Origin: JAKOWB01 sp038363005 | GTDB taxonomy: Bacteria; Pseudomonadota; Alphaproteobacteria; Kiloniellales; JACOMY01 | Reading direction: 5' to 3' | Length of the DNA: 64,000 bases | NCBI GenBank assembly: GCA_038363005.1 | Contig: JBBQBI010000013.1 | Location: 54,842 to 118,841 of the forward strand | Shown here: positions 35,809 through 45,832 of the stretch, piece after piece | How the letters are laid out: each line of letters opens with the position of its first letter | Position numbering within the stretch: the stretch's first letter is position 1 | Notes under the pieces: model-generated | What the model was told of the DNA's origin: nothing | Seen by the model: the letters and a program-made list of their open reading frames with translations, nothing else | Databases searched by the model: none | Program-made: the position numbers and the translations under genes

Positions 35809-36726
35809 ATGACCATCCTCCTGCCACCTCATCATCCTGCCGCCGCCGCCCTGGCGACGGAGGGCCCGGCGCTGCCGGCACCGGCCGCGGCCTGCTGCGC
35901 CGGGGCCGAGGGGCTGCTGCGCGTCGGGCTGCTCAACCTCATGCCGCGCAAGCCGGCGACCGACCTGCAGTTCGCCCGCATGCTGGGCGGCGGCTGGCGC
36001 GGCGTGGAGCTGCACTTCCTGCTGCCGCCCGGCTATCGCAGCGAAAGCACCGCGCCCGACTACCTCGAGGCCTTCTATCGCACCTGGACGCCAGCCGAGC
36101 GGTTTGACGCGCTGATCATCACCGGCGCTCCGGTGGAACGCCTGGACTTCACTGAAGTGACCTACTGGTCGGCACTGACCGAAATCTTCGACTGGGCCGC
36201 GGCGCAGGTCGGCAGCACGCTGGCGATCTGCTGGGGCGGCCAGGCGCTGCTGCATCACGCGCACGGCCTGGCCAAGCATCTGCTGCCCGAGAAGCTGTCG
36301 GGCCTCTACCGGCAGGAGGTGACGCTGCCGCGCCACCCGCTGCTACGCGGGCTGGAGCCTGGCTTCGCCGTCCCGGTCTCGCGCCACACCGAGGTACGGG
36401 TGGAGGATCTGCCGACCGGCCAGGGGCTCCGCCTGTTGGCCAATGGCCGCGAGTCCGGTGCCTGTCTGATCGAGGACCTGCCGCGCCGCGCCTTTGCCAT
36501 GTTCAATCACTTCGAATACGACGGCGACACGCTGCTGCGCGAATACCTGCGCGACCGCGAGGCCGGGTTGCCGGCGCAGCCGCCGGTCGGCCTGCTGACC
36601 CCGCGGCTGTCCGCCGGGGCGATGGCACGGGCCCCGGCCACCTGGCGCCCGGCGGCGCGGCGCTTCTTCGCCAACTGGCTGGACCTCGCCGCTGCCGCGG
36701 CCACCAGTTGCTGTCGCGCCGCCTGA
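35809..36726 (+). CDS. metA: Homoserine O-acyltransferase (MetA family), predicted acetyl-CoA specific
   Basis: A 305-residue enzyme of the MetA (glutamine-amidotransferase-like) family. The catalytic triad is visible as C141 (AICWGGQ), H234 (NHFEYD) and E236. The acyl-donor position, residue 111 in E. coli MetA (Gly gives succinyl-CoA use, Glu acetyl-CoA use), is E110 in TGAPVERL. So it should make O-acetylhomoserine, which is the substrate of the adjacent metY product. NLMPRKPATDLQFARML near residue 43 is the N-terminal family signature. The name keeps metA although the likely activity is acetyl transfer. Confidence 0.92.
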   Translation: MTILLPPHHPAAAALATEGPALPAPAAACCAGAEGLLRVGLLNLMPRKPATDLQFARMLGGGWRGVELHFLLPPGYRSESTAPDYLEAFYRTWTPAERFDALIITGAPVERLDFTEVTYWSALTEIFDWAAAQVGSTLAICWGGQALLHHAHGLAKHLLPEKLSGLYRQEVTLPRHPLLRGLEPGFAVPVSRHTEVRVEDLPTGQGLRLLANGRESGACLIEDLPRRAFAMFNHFEYDGDTLLREYLRDREAGLPAQPPVGLLTPRLSAGAMARAPATWRPAARRFFANWLDLAAAAATSCCRAA

Positions 36727-36742
36727 GGCGCCACCGCCGGTC

Positions 36743-36759
36743 TTTACACGCTCCTTACG
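36743..36759 (+). promoter_or_regulatory. Possible KdpE direct repeat
   Basis: TTTACA (36743-36748) and CTTACG (36754-36759) are offset by 11 bases, as expected for OmpR-family dimers, in the 114-base gap before the kdp genes. The E. coli kdp promoter also has TTTACA-like repeats. Confidence 0.4.
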
Positions 36760-36840
36760 CCTGGCGCGGCCATTCCACATGGCTGCCTGACGCCGCCGGG
36801 CGCCATCTTCGCTGAGTCTGCCGCTGCGAAGGAGCCTGCC

Positions 36841-36924
36841 ATGGCCGACTTGCTGTACCTGCTGCTGGGAATCGGCGTCTTCGCGCTCTTTGTCTGGAGC
36901 GTGCGCGGTGCGGCGCGGATCTAG
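36841..36924 (+). CDS. KdpF-like micro-protein
   Basis: A 27-residue single-helix membrane protein (MADLLYLLLGIGVFALF then VWSVRGAARI). It has an AAGGAG ribosome site before the ATG. It sits directly before kdpF, with 4 bases between its stop and the next ATG. Its length, one membrane helix and basic C-terminus resemble KdpF, a 29-residue subunit stabilising the KdpABC complex, so it may be a second accessory peptide. It is too short for annotation by most tools. Confidence 0.7.
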   Translation: MADLLYLLLGIGVFALFVWSVRGAARI

Positions 36925-36928
36925 CGCC

Positions 36929-37018
36929 ATGGACCTCGACTACCTGCTGGGCGGCCTGGTCGCCCTCGGCCTCTTCGGCTACCTGCTCTGGGCACTGCTG
37001 CGCGGCGAGCGGCTCTAG
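36929..37018 (+). CDS. kdpF: Potassium-transporting ATPase subunit KdpF
   Basis: A 29-residue peptide (MDLDYLLGGLVALGLFGYLL then WALLRGERL) with one membrane helix and a short basic end, as in E. coli KdpF. It lies 9 bases before the kdpA ATG. KdpF stabilises the KdpABC complex in the inner membrane. It forms the second of two consecutive micro-ORFs here. Confidence 0.88.
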   Translation: MDLDYLLGGLVALGLFGYLLWALLRGERL

Positions 37019-37027
37019 GAGGGTCAC

Positions 37028-38734
37028 ATGCTCACCGATCTGGCGCAGTACGTGCTCTATCTCGCTTTGCTGGTGCTGCTTGCCTGGCCGCTCGGCCGGG
37101 CCATGACCAGCGTCTATGCCGGACAGCGCACTTGGTTGACGCCTCTGGCCGGGCCGCTCGAGCGCGGCTTCTACCGCCTGGCCGGCGTGCAGCCAGACAG
37201 GGGCCAGCACTGGACCCAGTATGCGCTGGCCTGTCTGGTCTTCAATCTGCTGGGTTTCCTGCTGCTCTACGCCATCTTGCGTCTGCAGCACCTGCTGCCC
37301 TGGAATCCGCGCGGCTTCGGTCCGCTGGCGCCGGACCTGGCCTTCAATGTCGCGGTTTCCTTCGTCACCAACACCAACTGGCAGGCCTACGGCGGCGAGA
37401 CCACGCTCAGCTACTTCAGCCAGATGGCCGGGCTCACCGCGCAGAACTTCCTGTCCGCGGGCACCGGCATGGCGGTGGCGGTGGCGGTGATCCGCGGATT
37501 CACCGGCAGCCAGGTGACGACGCTTGGCAACTTCTGGGCCGACCTGACGCGTTCGGTGCTCTACATCCTGCTGCCGCTGTCGCTGGCCCTGGCGCTGCTG
37601 CTACTGTGGCAGGGCGTGCCGCAGTCGCTGGGCGACTACGCCAGCGCCACCACGCTGGAGGGCGCGACGCAGACCATCGCGCAGGGACCGGTCGCCTCGC
37701 AGATCGCCATCAAGCAACTCGGCACCAATGGCGGCGGCTTCTTCAATGCCAACGCGGCGCACCCTTACGAGAACCCGACGGCCTTCACCAACCTGGTCGA
37801 ATGCCTGGCCATCCTGCTGATCGCCGCCGCCTTCTGCCCGCTGTTCGGGCGCATGGCCGGCGACAAGCGCCAGGGCCGCGCGCTCTTCCTCGCCATGCTG
37901 CTGCTGTTTATCGGTGGCCTGGCCCTGACCTGGTTCGCCGAGCACCAGGGCAACCCGCTGCTGGCGGATCTGCCGGTGGACCAGACGGCGGGCAATCTGG
38001 AAGGCAAGGAGCTGCGCTTCGGCAGCGGCCTCTCGGCGCTCTGGGCGACCGCCACCACGGCGGCCTCCAACGGCTCGGTCAACGCCATGCATGACAGCTT
38101 CATGCCGCTGGGGGCGCTGGCGCCGCTGCTGCTGATGCAGACCGGCGAAGTGGTGTTCGGCGGCGTCGGCTCCGGCTTCTACGGCATGCTGCTCTACGTC
38201 GTGCTGACGGTGTTCCTCGCCGGCCTGATGGTCGGCCGCACGCCGGAATACCTCGGCAAGAAGATCGAGGCAAAGGAGGTGAAGCTGGCGGTACTGGTGT
38301 CGCTGGTCATGCCGCTGGGGGTGCTGGGGCTGGGGGCGCTGGCCGCCTCGCTGCCCGACGCCTTGGCGGCGGTGCAGGACCCCGGCCCACACGGACTCAG
38401 CGAGATCCTCTATGCCTACAGCTCGGCCACCGGCAACAACGGCTCCGCCTTCGCCGGCTACGACGCGGCGCTGCCGATCCACACCACGCTGCAGGGCCTC
38501 GCCATGCTACTCGGCCGCTATGCCTACATCGTGCCGCTGCTGGCCATCGCCGGCGCGCTGGGCGTCAAGCGCCGGGCGCAGCCGACCGCCGGCACCTTCC
38601 CCACCCACGGCCCGGTCTTCGTCGTGCTACTAATGGCGGTGGTGGTGATCCTGGGCGCCCTCACCTTCTTCCCGGTACTGGCCCTGGGTCCTATCGCCGA
38701 ACAGGCGCAGCTCCTCGCCGGCCAGGTCTTCTGA
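37028..38734 (+). CDS. kdpA: Potassium-transporting ATPase subunit A
   Basis: A 568-residue inner-membrane subunit that carries the K+ selectivity filter of the high-affinity Kdp pump. It is related to K+ channel/transporter proteins of the SKT family with four pore-like repeats. Seen are [10 protein letters not shown] (first pore region), [19 protein letters not shown] (second) and TTTAASNGS and [11 protein letters not shown] (third and fourth). Length is normal. An AGGAGG site precedes the ATG at 37028. Confidence 0.97.
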   Translation: MLTDLAQYVLYLALLVLLAWPLGRAMTSVYAGQRTWLTPLAGPLERGFYRLAGVQPDRGQHWTQYALACLVFNLLGFLLLYAILRLQHLLPWNPRGFGPLAPDLAFNVAVSFVTNTNWQAYGGETTLSYFSQMAGLTAQNFLSAGTGMAVAVAVIRGFTGSQVTTLGNFWADLTRSVLYILLPLSLALALLLLWQGVPQSLGDYASATTLEGATQTIAQGPVASQIAIKQLGTNGGGFFNANAAHPYENPTAFTNLVECLAILLIAAAFCPLFGRMAGDKRQGRALFLAMLLLFIGGLALTWFAEHQGNPLLADLPVDQTAGNLEGKELRFGSGLSALWATATTAASNGSVNAMHDSFMPLGALAPLLLMQTGEVVFGGVGSGFYGMLLYVVLTVFLAGLMVGRTPEYLGKKIEAKEVKLAVLVSLVMPLGVLGLGALAASLPDALAAVQDPGPHGLSEILYAYSSATGNNGSAFAGYDAALPIHTTLQGLAMLLGRYAYIVPLLAIAGALGVKRRAQPTAGTFPTHGPVFVVLLMAVVVILGALTFFPVLALGPIAEQAQLLAGQVF

Positions 38735-38745
38735 GGAATCGTCCC

Positions 38746-40764
<2,019 letters not shown>

Positions 40765-40775
40765 GGAGCAGCCAG

Positions 40776-41342
40776 ATGTTTGCCATCCTGCGTCCCGCCG
40801 CCGTGCTGCTGCTGCTCTTCGTGGCGCTCACCGGCTTCGCCTATCCGCTGGGCTTTACCGGCCTCGCCCAGCTGTTGTTTCCCGACCAGGCCAACGGCGG
40901 ACTGATCCGGCGCGACGGTCGGGTGGTCGGGGCCCGCCTGATCGGCCAGGCCTTCGCTGGGCCCGGCTATTTCCACGGCCGCCCCTCGGCCATCGGCTAC
41001 GACGCCGGTACCTCGGGCGGCAGCAACCTTGGCCCGACCAATGAGGGGCTGATCGCCGCCCTGCGCGAGCGCATCCTGGCAACCAGTGAGGCAGCCGGCG
41101 GCGCCACCGTGCCGATCGACCTGGTGACCAGCTCTGCCAGCGGCCTCGACCCGGACATCTCGCCGGCCGCCGCCCGCCTGCAGGTGGCGCGGGTGGCGGC
41201 GGCCCGTGGCCTCGACCCGGTTCCAGTCGCCGCCCTGGTCGCCGCGCAGCTACGGCGGCCGCTGTTGGGCTTCCTCGGCGAGGCCCGCGTGAACGTGCTG
41301 GAACTCAACCTGGCAGTCGATAGACTCGCGGCGGGGCAGTGA
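40776..41342 (+). CDS. kdpC: Potassium-transporting ATPase subunit C
   Basis: A 188-residue subunit with one N-terminal membrane helix (LRPAAVLLLLFVALTGFAYP) and a periplasmic domain with the KdpC signatures: FHGRPSAIGYD, SGGSNLGPTN, DLVTSSASGLDPDIS and ARLQVARVAAARGL. An AGGAGC site precedes the ATG. It completes the KdpFABC complex. Confidence 0.97.
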   Translation: MFAILRPAAVLLLLFVALTGFAYPLGFTGLAQLLFPDQANGGLIRRDGRVVGARLIGQAFAGPGYFHGRPSAIGYDAGTSGGSNLGPTNEGLIAALRERILATSEAAGGATVPIDLVTSSASGLDPDISPAAARLQVARVAAARGLDPVPVAALVAAQLRRPLLGFLGEARVNVLELNLAVDRLAAGQ

Positions 41343-41361
41343 GCCGTCCGGAAAGGTGCGC

Positions 41362-44076
41362 ATGGCCGAAGCCGGCCGTCCCGAACCAGAGGTGCTGCTG
41401 GCCGACGCCACCCGCGAGGGCCGCGGCCGGCTGAAGATCTTTCTCGGCGCCGCGCCCGGCGTCGGCAAGACCTATGCCATGCTGGAGGCGGCGCGGCGGC
41501 TGAAGCTCGAGGGCCGCGACCTGGTCGTCGCGCTGGTGGAGACGCACGGCCGGGCAGAGACCGAGGCCCTACTGACCGGGCTGGAGGTGCTGCCGCGCCA
41601 GCGCGTCGCCTACAAGGGCCGGCAGCTGGGCGAGCTCGACCTGGCCGAAGTGATCGAGCGCCGGCCGGCGCTGGCGCTGGTCGACGAGCTGGCGCACTCC
41701 AACCCGCCCGACGCGCTGCATCCCAAGCGCTGGCAGGATGTCGAGGAGATCCTGGCGGCCGGCATTGACGTCTACACCACGCTGAACATCCAGCACCTGG
41801 AGAGCCTGAACGACATGGTGGCGCGCATTTCCGGGGTGCGCGTGCGCGAGACGCTGCCCGACCGCGTGCTCGAGTTGGCCGACGAGATCGAGCTTGTCGA
41901 CCTGCCGCCGGAGGAGCTGCTGGCCCGCCTGCGCCAGGGCAAGGTCTACGTGCAGGAGCAGGTGGCGCGCGCCATCCAGAACTTCTTCTCCAAGGGCAAC
42001 CTGACGGCGCTGCGCGAGTTGGCGATGCGCGTCGCCGCCGACCGCGTGGACGCCGAGATGGCGGCGCACATGAAGCGCCACGCCATCGCCGGCCCCTGGC
42101 CGGCGCAGGGCCGCCTGCTGGTCTGCGTGAACGAGAGCCCGGTGGCCAACGCCCTGGTGCGCAGCGCCAAGCGCCTGGCCGAGCGCCTGCGCGCCGACTG
42201 GATCGTGCTCCACGTCACCACGCCAGGGCGCGAATCACTGCCCGAAGCCGCCAAGGACCGCATCGGCGAAACCTTGCGGCTGGCCGAAAGCCTGGGCGCG
42301 GAGGTGGTGCAGCTGGCTGCGGAGCGCGACGTATCGCAGCAGATCCTCGATTATGCGCGCACACGGAATGTGCATCGCATCCTGCTGGGGCGGCAGCGGC
42401 CGCGGCGCTGGCTGGCCTTTGGCCGCGAGAGCGTGGCCGAGCGGCTGCTGAACCGCTCCGCCGACTTCGAGGTGACGCTGATCTCCGCCGACGCGGAGAC
42501 GCAACGGCGCAGCGCCATCACCGGCATGCGGCTGAAGCTGGAGCGCGATCCGAAGGCCTACGTCTGGGCGCTGTTGCTCGTGGCCGCCGCCGCCGCCGTC
42601 GCTTTCGGCATCGATCGCTTCTTTCCGGTGGCCAGCCTGTCGCTGGTCTTCCTGACCGCCGTGCTGGCCGCCGCCACGCGCTTCGGCCTCGGTCCCTCGC
42701 TGCTGGCCAGCGTGGTCTCCTTCCTGGCCTACAACTTCTTCTTCACCCAGCCACACCACACCTTCAGCGTCTCCAGCCGCGACGACATCCTGACCCTGCT
42801 GCTGTTCCTGCTGGTGGCGCTGATCACCGGCAACTTGGCGGCCCGGCTGCGCCGCCAGGGTGTGGCGCAGCGCGCCGCCATCCGGCGCACCGCCAATCTC
42901 TACGACTTCAGCCGCAAGATAGCCGGCGCCGCCTCGCAGGAAGACGTGGTCTGGGCGGCAGTGCACCATGTCGCCTCGACCTTGCAGTGCCGCGCCCTGG
43001 TGCTGCTGCCGATGTCGCAGGGTGACGGCGGCAGCAGCCTGGAGATCGTCGGCGGCTATCCGCCGGAAGACCGCCTGGAGGTGAAGGACCGCGGCGCCGC
43101 CGAGTGGGCCTGGGAGCACGGTGAGCCAGCAGGCTGGAGCACCGCGACGCTGCCGGCCGCCGCCTGGCTGTTCCTGCCGCTGGCCACCGGCCAAGGCAAG
43201 CAAGGGCTGCTCGGCGTCTGCTTCGAGGCCGGCCGCGCGCCAGCGCCGGACCAGCGCCGGCTGCTGGAGACCCTGGTCGACCAGGTGGCCCTGGCGATCG
43301 AGCGCACGCGCCTGGTCGCCGACCTGGAGGAGACCCGCGTGCTGTCGGAGAGCGAGCGGCTGCGTAGCGCGCTGCTCTCGTCGGTCAGCCACGACCTGCG
43401 TACGCCGTTGGTCGCCATCATCGGCTCGGCCTCGACGCTGCTGGACGAGCAGGCGCCGCTGCAACCGGCGGCGCGGCGCGAGCTGGTCGAGACCATCCGC
43501 GAGGAGGGTGAGCGGCTGAACCGCTACGTGCAGAACCTGCTCGACATGACGCGACTGGGCTATGGCGCGGTGGTGCCGAAGCGCGACTGGATCGACCCGC
43601 GCGAGGCGGTCGGCCGGGCGCAGCGTCAGCTCGCCCAGCCGCTGGCCGGTCATCCGCTGCAGGTGGACACCGCCGGGGCCCCCCAGGCGCTGCTGGCCGA
43701 CCCGGTACTGCTGGAGCAGGTGCTGGTCAACGTGCTGGACAATGCCGCCAAGTACGCACCGCACGGCAGCCCGATCCGTCTGGAGATGACCCAGGCCGGC
43801 GACCGGGCCATCATCGCCGTCGCCGACGAGGGGCCGGGCATCCCGGCGGCTGAACGGGAGCGCGTGTTCGACATGTTCTACCGGGTGCGGGCGGGCGAGG
43901 GCGAGCGCACGGGCACGGGGCTCGGCCTGGCCATCTGCCGCGGCCTGGTCGAGGCACATGGCGGCACAATCCGGGCCGAGGCTGCGCGGCCGGACGGTGG
44001 CGGCACGCGCATCGTCATCACGTTGCCGCTGGGCCCGCCGCCGGCACCGTCGGTGGCGGCACAGGCGCCGCCATGA
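41362..44076 (+). CDS. kdpD: Sensor histidine kinase KdpD
   Basis: A 904-residue osmosensor/K+ sensor kinase. The N-terminal KdpD domain (about 20-230) has the Walker A-like GAAPGVGKT; a universal-stress-like domain covers about 250-375. Four membrane helices follow (400-500), then a GAF domain (about 510-650), and the kinase core with H677 (SSVSHDLRTPL), N-box (NVLDNAAKYAP) and G-box (GTGLGLAICRG). The ATG at 41362 is preferred because the GGAAAGG site is 5 bases before it; a GTG 6 bases upstream is in frame. It phosphorylates KdpE. Confidence 0.96.
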   Translation: MAEAGRPEPEVLLADATREGRGRLKIFLGAAPGVGKTYAMLEAARRLKLEGRDLVVALVETHGRAETEALLTGLEVLPRQRVAYKGRQLGELDLAEVIERRPALALVDELAHSNPPDALHPKRWQDVEEILAAGIDVYTTLNIQHLESLNDMVARISGVRVRETLPDRVLELADEIELVDLPPEELLARLRQGKVYVQEQVARAIQNFFSKGNLTALRELAMRVAADRVDAEMAAHMKRHAIAGPWPAQGRLLVCVNESPVANALVRSAKRLAERLRADWIVLHVTTPGRESLPEAAKDRIGETLRLAESLGAEVVQLAAERDVSQQILDYARTRNVHRILLGRQRPRRWLAFGRESVAERLLNRSADFEVTLISADAETQRRSAITGMRLKLERDPKAYVWALLLVAAAAAVAFGIDRFFPVASLSLVFLTAVLAAATRFGLGPSLLASVVSFLAYNFFFTQPHHTFSVSSRDDILTLLLFLLVALITGNLAARLRRQGVAQRAAIRRTANLYDFSRKIAGAASQEDVVWAAVHHVASTLQCRALVLLPMSQGDGGSSLEIVGGYPPEDRLEVKDRGAAEWAWEHGEPAGWSTATLPAAAWLFLPLATGQGKQGLLGVCFEAGRAPAPDQRRLLETLVDQVALAIERTRLVADLEETRVLSESERLRSALLSSVSHDLRTPLVAIIGSASTLLDEQAPLQPAARRELVETIREEGERLNRYVQNLLDMTRLGYGAVVPKRDWIDPREAVGRAQRQLAQPLAGHPLQVDTAGAPQALLADPVLLEQVLVNVLDNAAKYAPHGSPIRLEMTQAGDRAIIAVADEGPGIPAAERERVFDMFYRVRAGEGERTGTGLGLAICRGLVEAHGGTIRAEAARPDGGGTRIVITLPLGPPPAPSVAAQAPP

Positions 44077-44765
44077 GCGAAGTGCTGGCACGCATCCTGG
44101 TGGTTGACGACGAGACACAGATCCGCCGGTTCCTGCGCATCGCGCTGGAGGCCAACGGCTATGCCGTGCTGGAGGCAGCCGACGGCGCCACCGGCATCGC
44201 GCTAGCCGCCATCGAGCGACCGCAGCTCGTGGTGCTCGACCTCGGCCTGCCGGACCAGGACGGCAAGGCGGTGGTTCGCGCCATCCGCGATTGGTCGGCG
44301 GTGCCGGTGCTGGTGCTGTCAGTGCGCGAGGCCGAAGCGGAGAAGGTCGCGGCGCTCGACGCCGGCGCCGACGACTATGTGGTCAAGCCCTTCGGCGTCG
44401 CCGAGCTGCTGGCGCGGGTGCGCGCGCTACTGCGTGCCCGCCAGGCGCCCGACGCACCACCGGCGGTGATCGAGATCGGCCAACTCACTATCGACCAGGC
44501 GCGCCACCAGGTCAGCGTCGCCGGCCAGCCGGTTCGCCTGACTCGAAAGGAGTATGAGTTGCTGCGCCACCTGGCACTGCACGCCGGTCGCATCGTCACG
44601 CACCAGCAGCTGCTGCGCGCCATCTGGGGTAAAGCGCACGAGCAGGACACCCACTACCTGCGTGTTTTCATTGGCCAGTTGCGGCAGAAGCTGGCGGACG
44701 ATCCGGCGGCGCCACGCTTCATCCTGAACGAGCCCGGCGTCGGCTATCGTCTGCTCTCGGGCTGA
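44073..44765 (+). CDS. kdpE: Response regulator KdpE
   Basis: A 230-residue OmpR-family regulator overlapping kdpD by four bases. The receiver has DDETQ, the phosphoacceptor Asp in VVLDLGLPDQDG (about D55) and the Lys in VVKPFG. The output domain has LTRKEYELLRHLALHAGRIVTH and RQLLRAIWG-like elements, ending in GVGYRLL. It should bind the kdp promoter and activate kdpFABC when K+ is low or turgor falls. Confidence 0.95.
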   Translation: MSEVLARILVVDDETQIRRFLRIALEANGYAVLEAADGATGIALAAIERPQLVVLDLGLPDQDGKAVVRAIRDWSAVPVLVLSVREAEAEKVAALDAGADDYVVKPFGVAELLARVRALLRARQAPDAPPAVIEIGQLTIDQARHQVSVAGQPVRLTRKEYELLRHLALHAGRIVTHQQLLRAIWGKAHEQDTHYLRVFIGQLRQKLADDPAAPRFILNEPGVGYRLLSG

Positions 44766-44818
44766 GGCCCTGGCCTGGCGCGCCGGCCTGCGTCACTGTG
44801 CCGGCAGGGAGGATCTCC

Positions 44819-45742
44819 ATGCTCGACCGCAAGATGCTTGCCCAATGCCTGAAACATTGCCGCGTGACGCCGCGGCGCCCGCTCGACCTGCAGCGCCATC
44901 CGGCCGACTGGCTGCCGGTGGAGCCGGGCGGCAAGAATCACAAGTCGGCGCTGAAGGACAGCGCCGAGGAGCTGCTGGCGGAGAGCCGCCAGCGCCTGGC
45001 CGACGCCCAGGAGCAGCTGTGGTCGGACGACCGCTACGCCCTGCTGGTGATCCTCCAGGGCCTCGACGCCGCCGGCAAGGACGGCATCGTCAAGCATGTG
45101 ATGAGCGAGGTGAATCCCCTGGGCTGCGAGGTCACCTCGTTCAAGGCGCCCTCGGCGGAGGAACTCGACCACGATTTCCTGTGGCGCTGTGCCCGCCGCC
45201 TGCCCGAGCGCGGCCGCATCGGCATCTTCAACCGCTCCTACTACGAGGAAGTGCTGGTGGTGCGGGTGCACCCCGAGTACCTGCAGGGGCAGAACCTGCC
45301 GCCGAAGCCAAGCGGCCCGGCCCTCTGGGCCGAGCGCTACGAATCGATCCGCAGCTTCGAGCGCCATCTGCATGCCAACGGCACGATCGTGCGCAAATTC
45401 TTCCTCAACGTCTCCTACGAGGAGCAGCGCAAGCGCCTGCTGGAGCGCATCGACGATCCGCAGAAATTCTGGAAGTTCAACCCCGGCGACACCGCCGAGC
45501 GGGTGCACTGGGACGCCTACCAGGCAGCCTTCGCCGAGACATTGTCCGCCACCGCGACCACCGACTCCCCCTGGTACGTGATCCCGGCCGACCACAAGTG
45601 GTTCGCCCGCACCCTGGTGGCCCAGGTGCTGGCCGAAGCGATCGGCGCGCTGCAGCTGCGCTGGCCGACGCCAGGGCCAAAAGACCAGGCCGCCATGGCG
45701 GCGGCGCGAAAACTGCTCGACAAGGACGCCAAGAAGTCCTGA
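44819..45742 (+). CDS. ppk2: PPK2-family polyphosphate:nucleotide phosphotransferase
   Basis: A 307-residue cytoplasmic enzyme that transfers phosphate between polyphosphate and nucleotides. Walker A is GLDAAGKDG (81-89), Walker B lies near GIFNRSYYEEVLVVRVHP (140s), and a lid region follows around residues 180-200. The RSYYEE-VLVVRVHP pattern places it in the class III PPK2 group, which uses AMP and ADP as acceptors. Start at 44819 follows GGGAGGATC. It follows kdpE by 53 bases. Confidence 0.92.
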   Translation: MLDRKMLAQCLKHCRVTPRRPLDLQRHPADWLPVEPGGKNHKSALKDSAEELLAESRQRLADAQEQLWSDDRYALLVILQGLDAAGKDGIVKHVMSEVNPLGCEVTSFKAPSAEELDHDFLWRCARRLPERGRIGIFNRSYYEEVLVVRVHPEYLQGQNLPPKPSGPALWAERYESIRSFERHLHANGTIVRKFFLNVSYEEQRKRLLERIDDPQKFWKFNPGDTAERVHWDAYQAAFAETLSATATTDSPWYVIPADHKWFARTLVAQVLAEAIGALQLRWPTPGPKDQAAMAAARKLLDKDAKKS

Positions 45743-45770
45743 CCCGTCGCCCCACGGCGTGCGCTGGGCG

Positions 45771-45799
45771 TTGCCCGCAGGGAGCAATCGCTTCATAAC
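45771..45799 (+). promoter_or_regulatory. Possible promoter of the large fusion gene
   Basis: TTGCCC (45771-45776), 17 bases, then CATAAC (45794-45799), within an unusually A/T-rich patch. Four of six bases match in each box. Confidence 0.35.
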
Positions 45800-45832
45800 T
45801 CTGTATTCAAGAACGCCTCCGGGGACCGCGTC

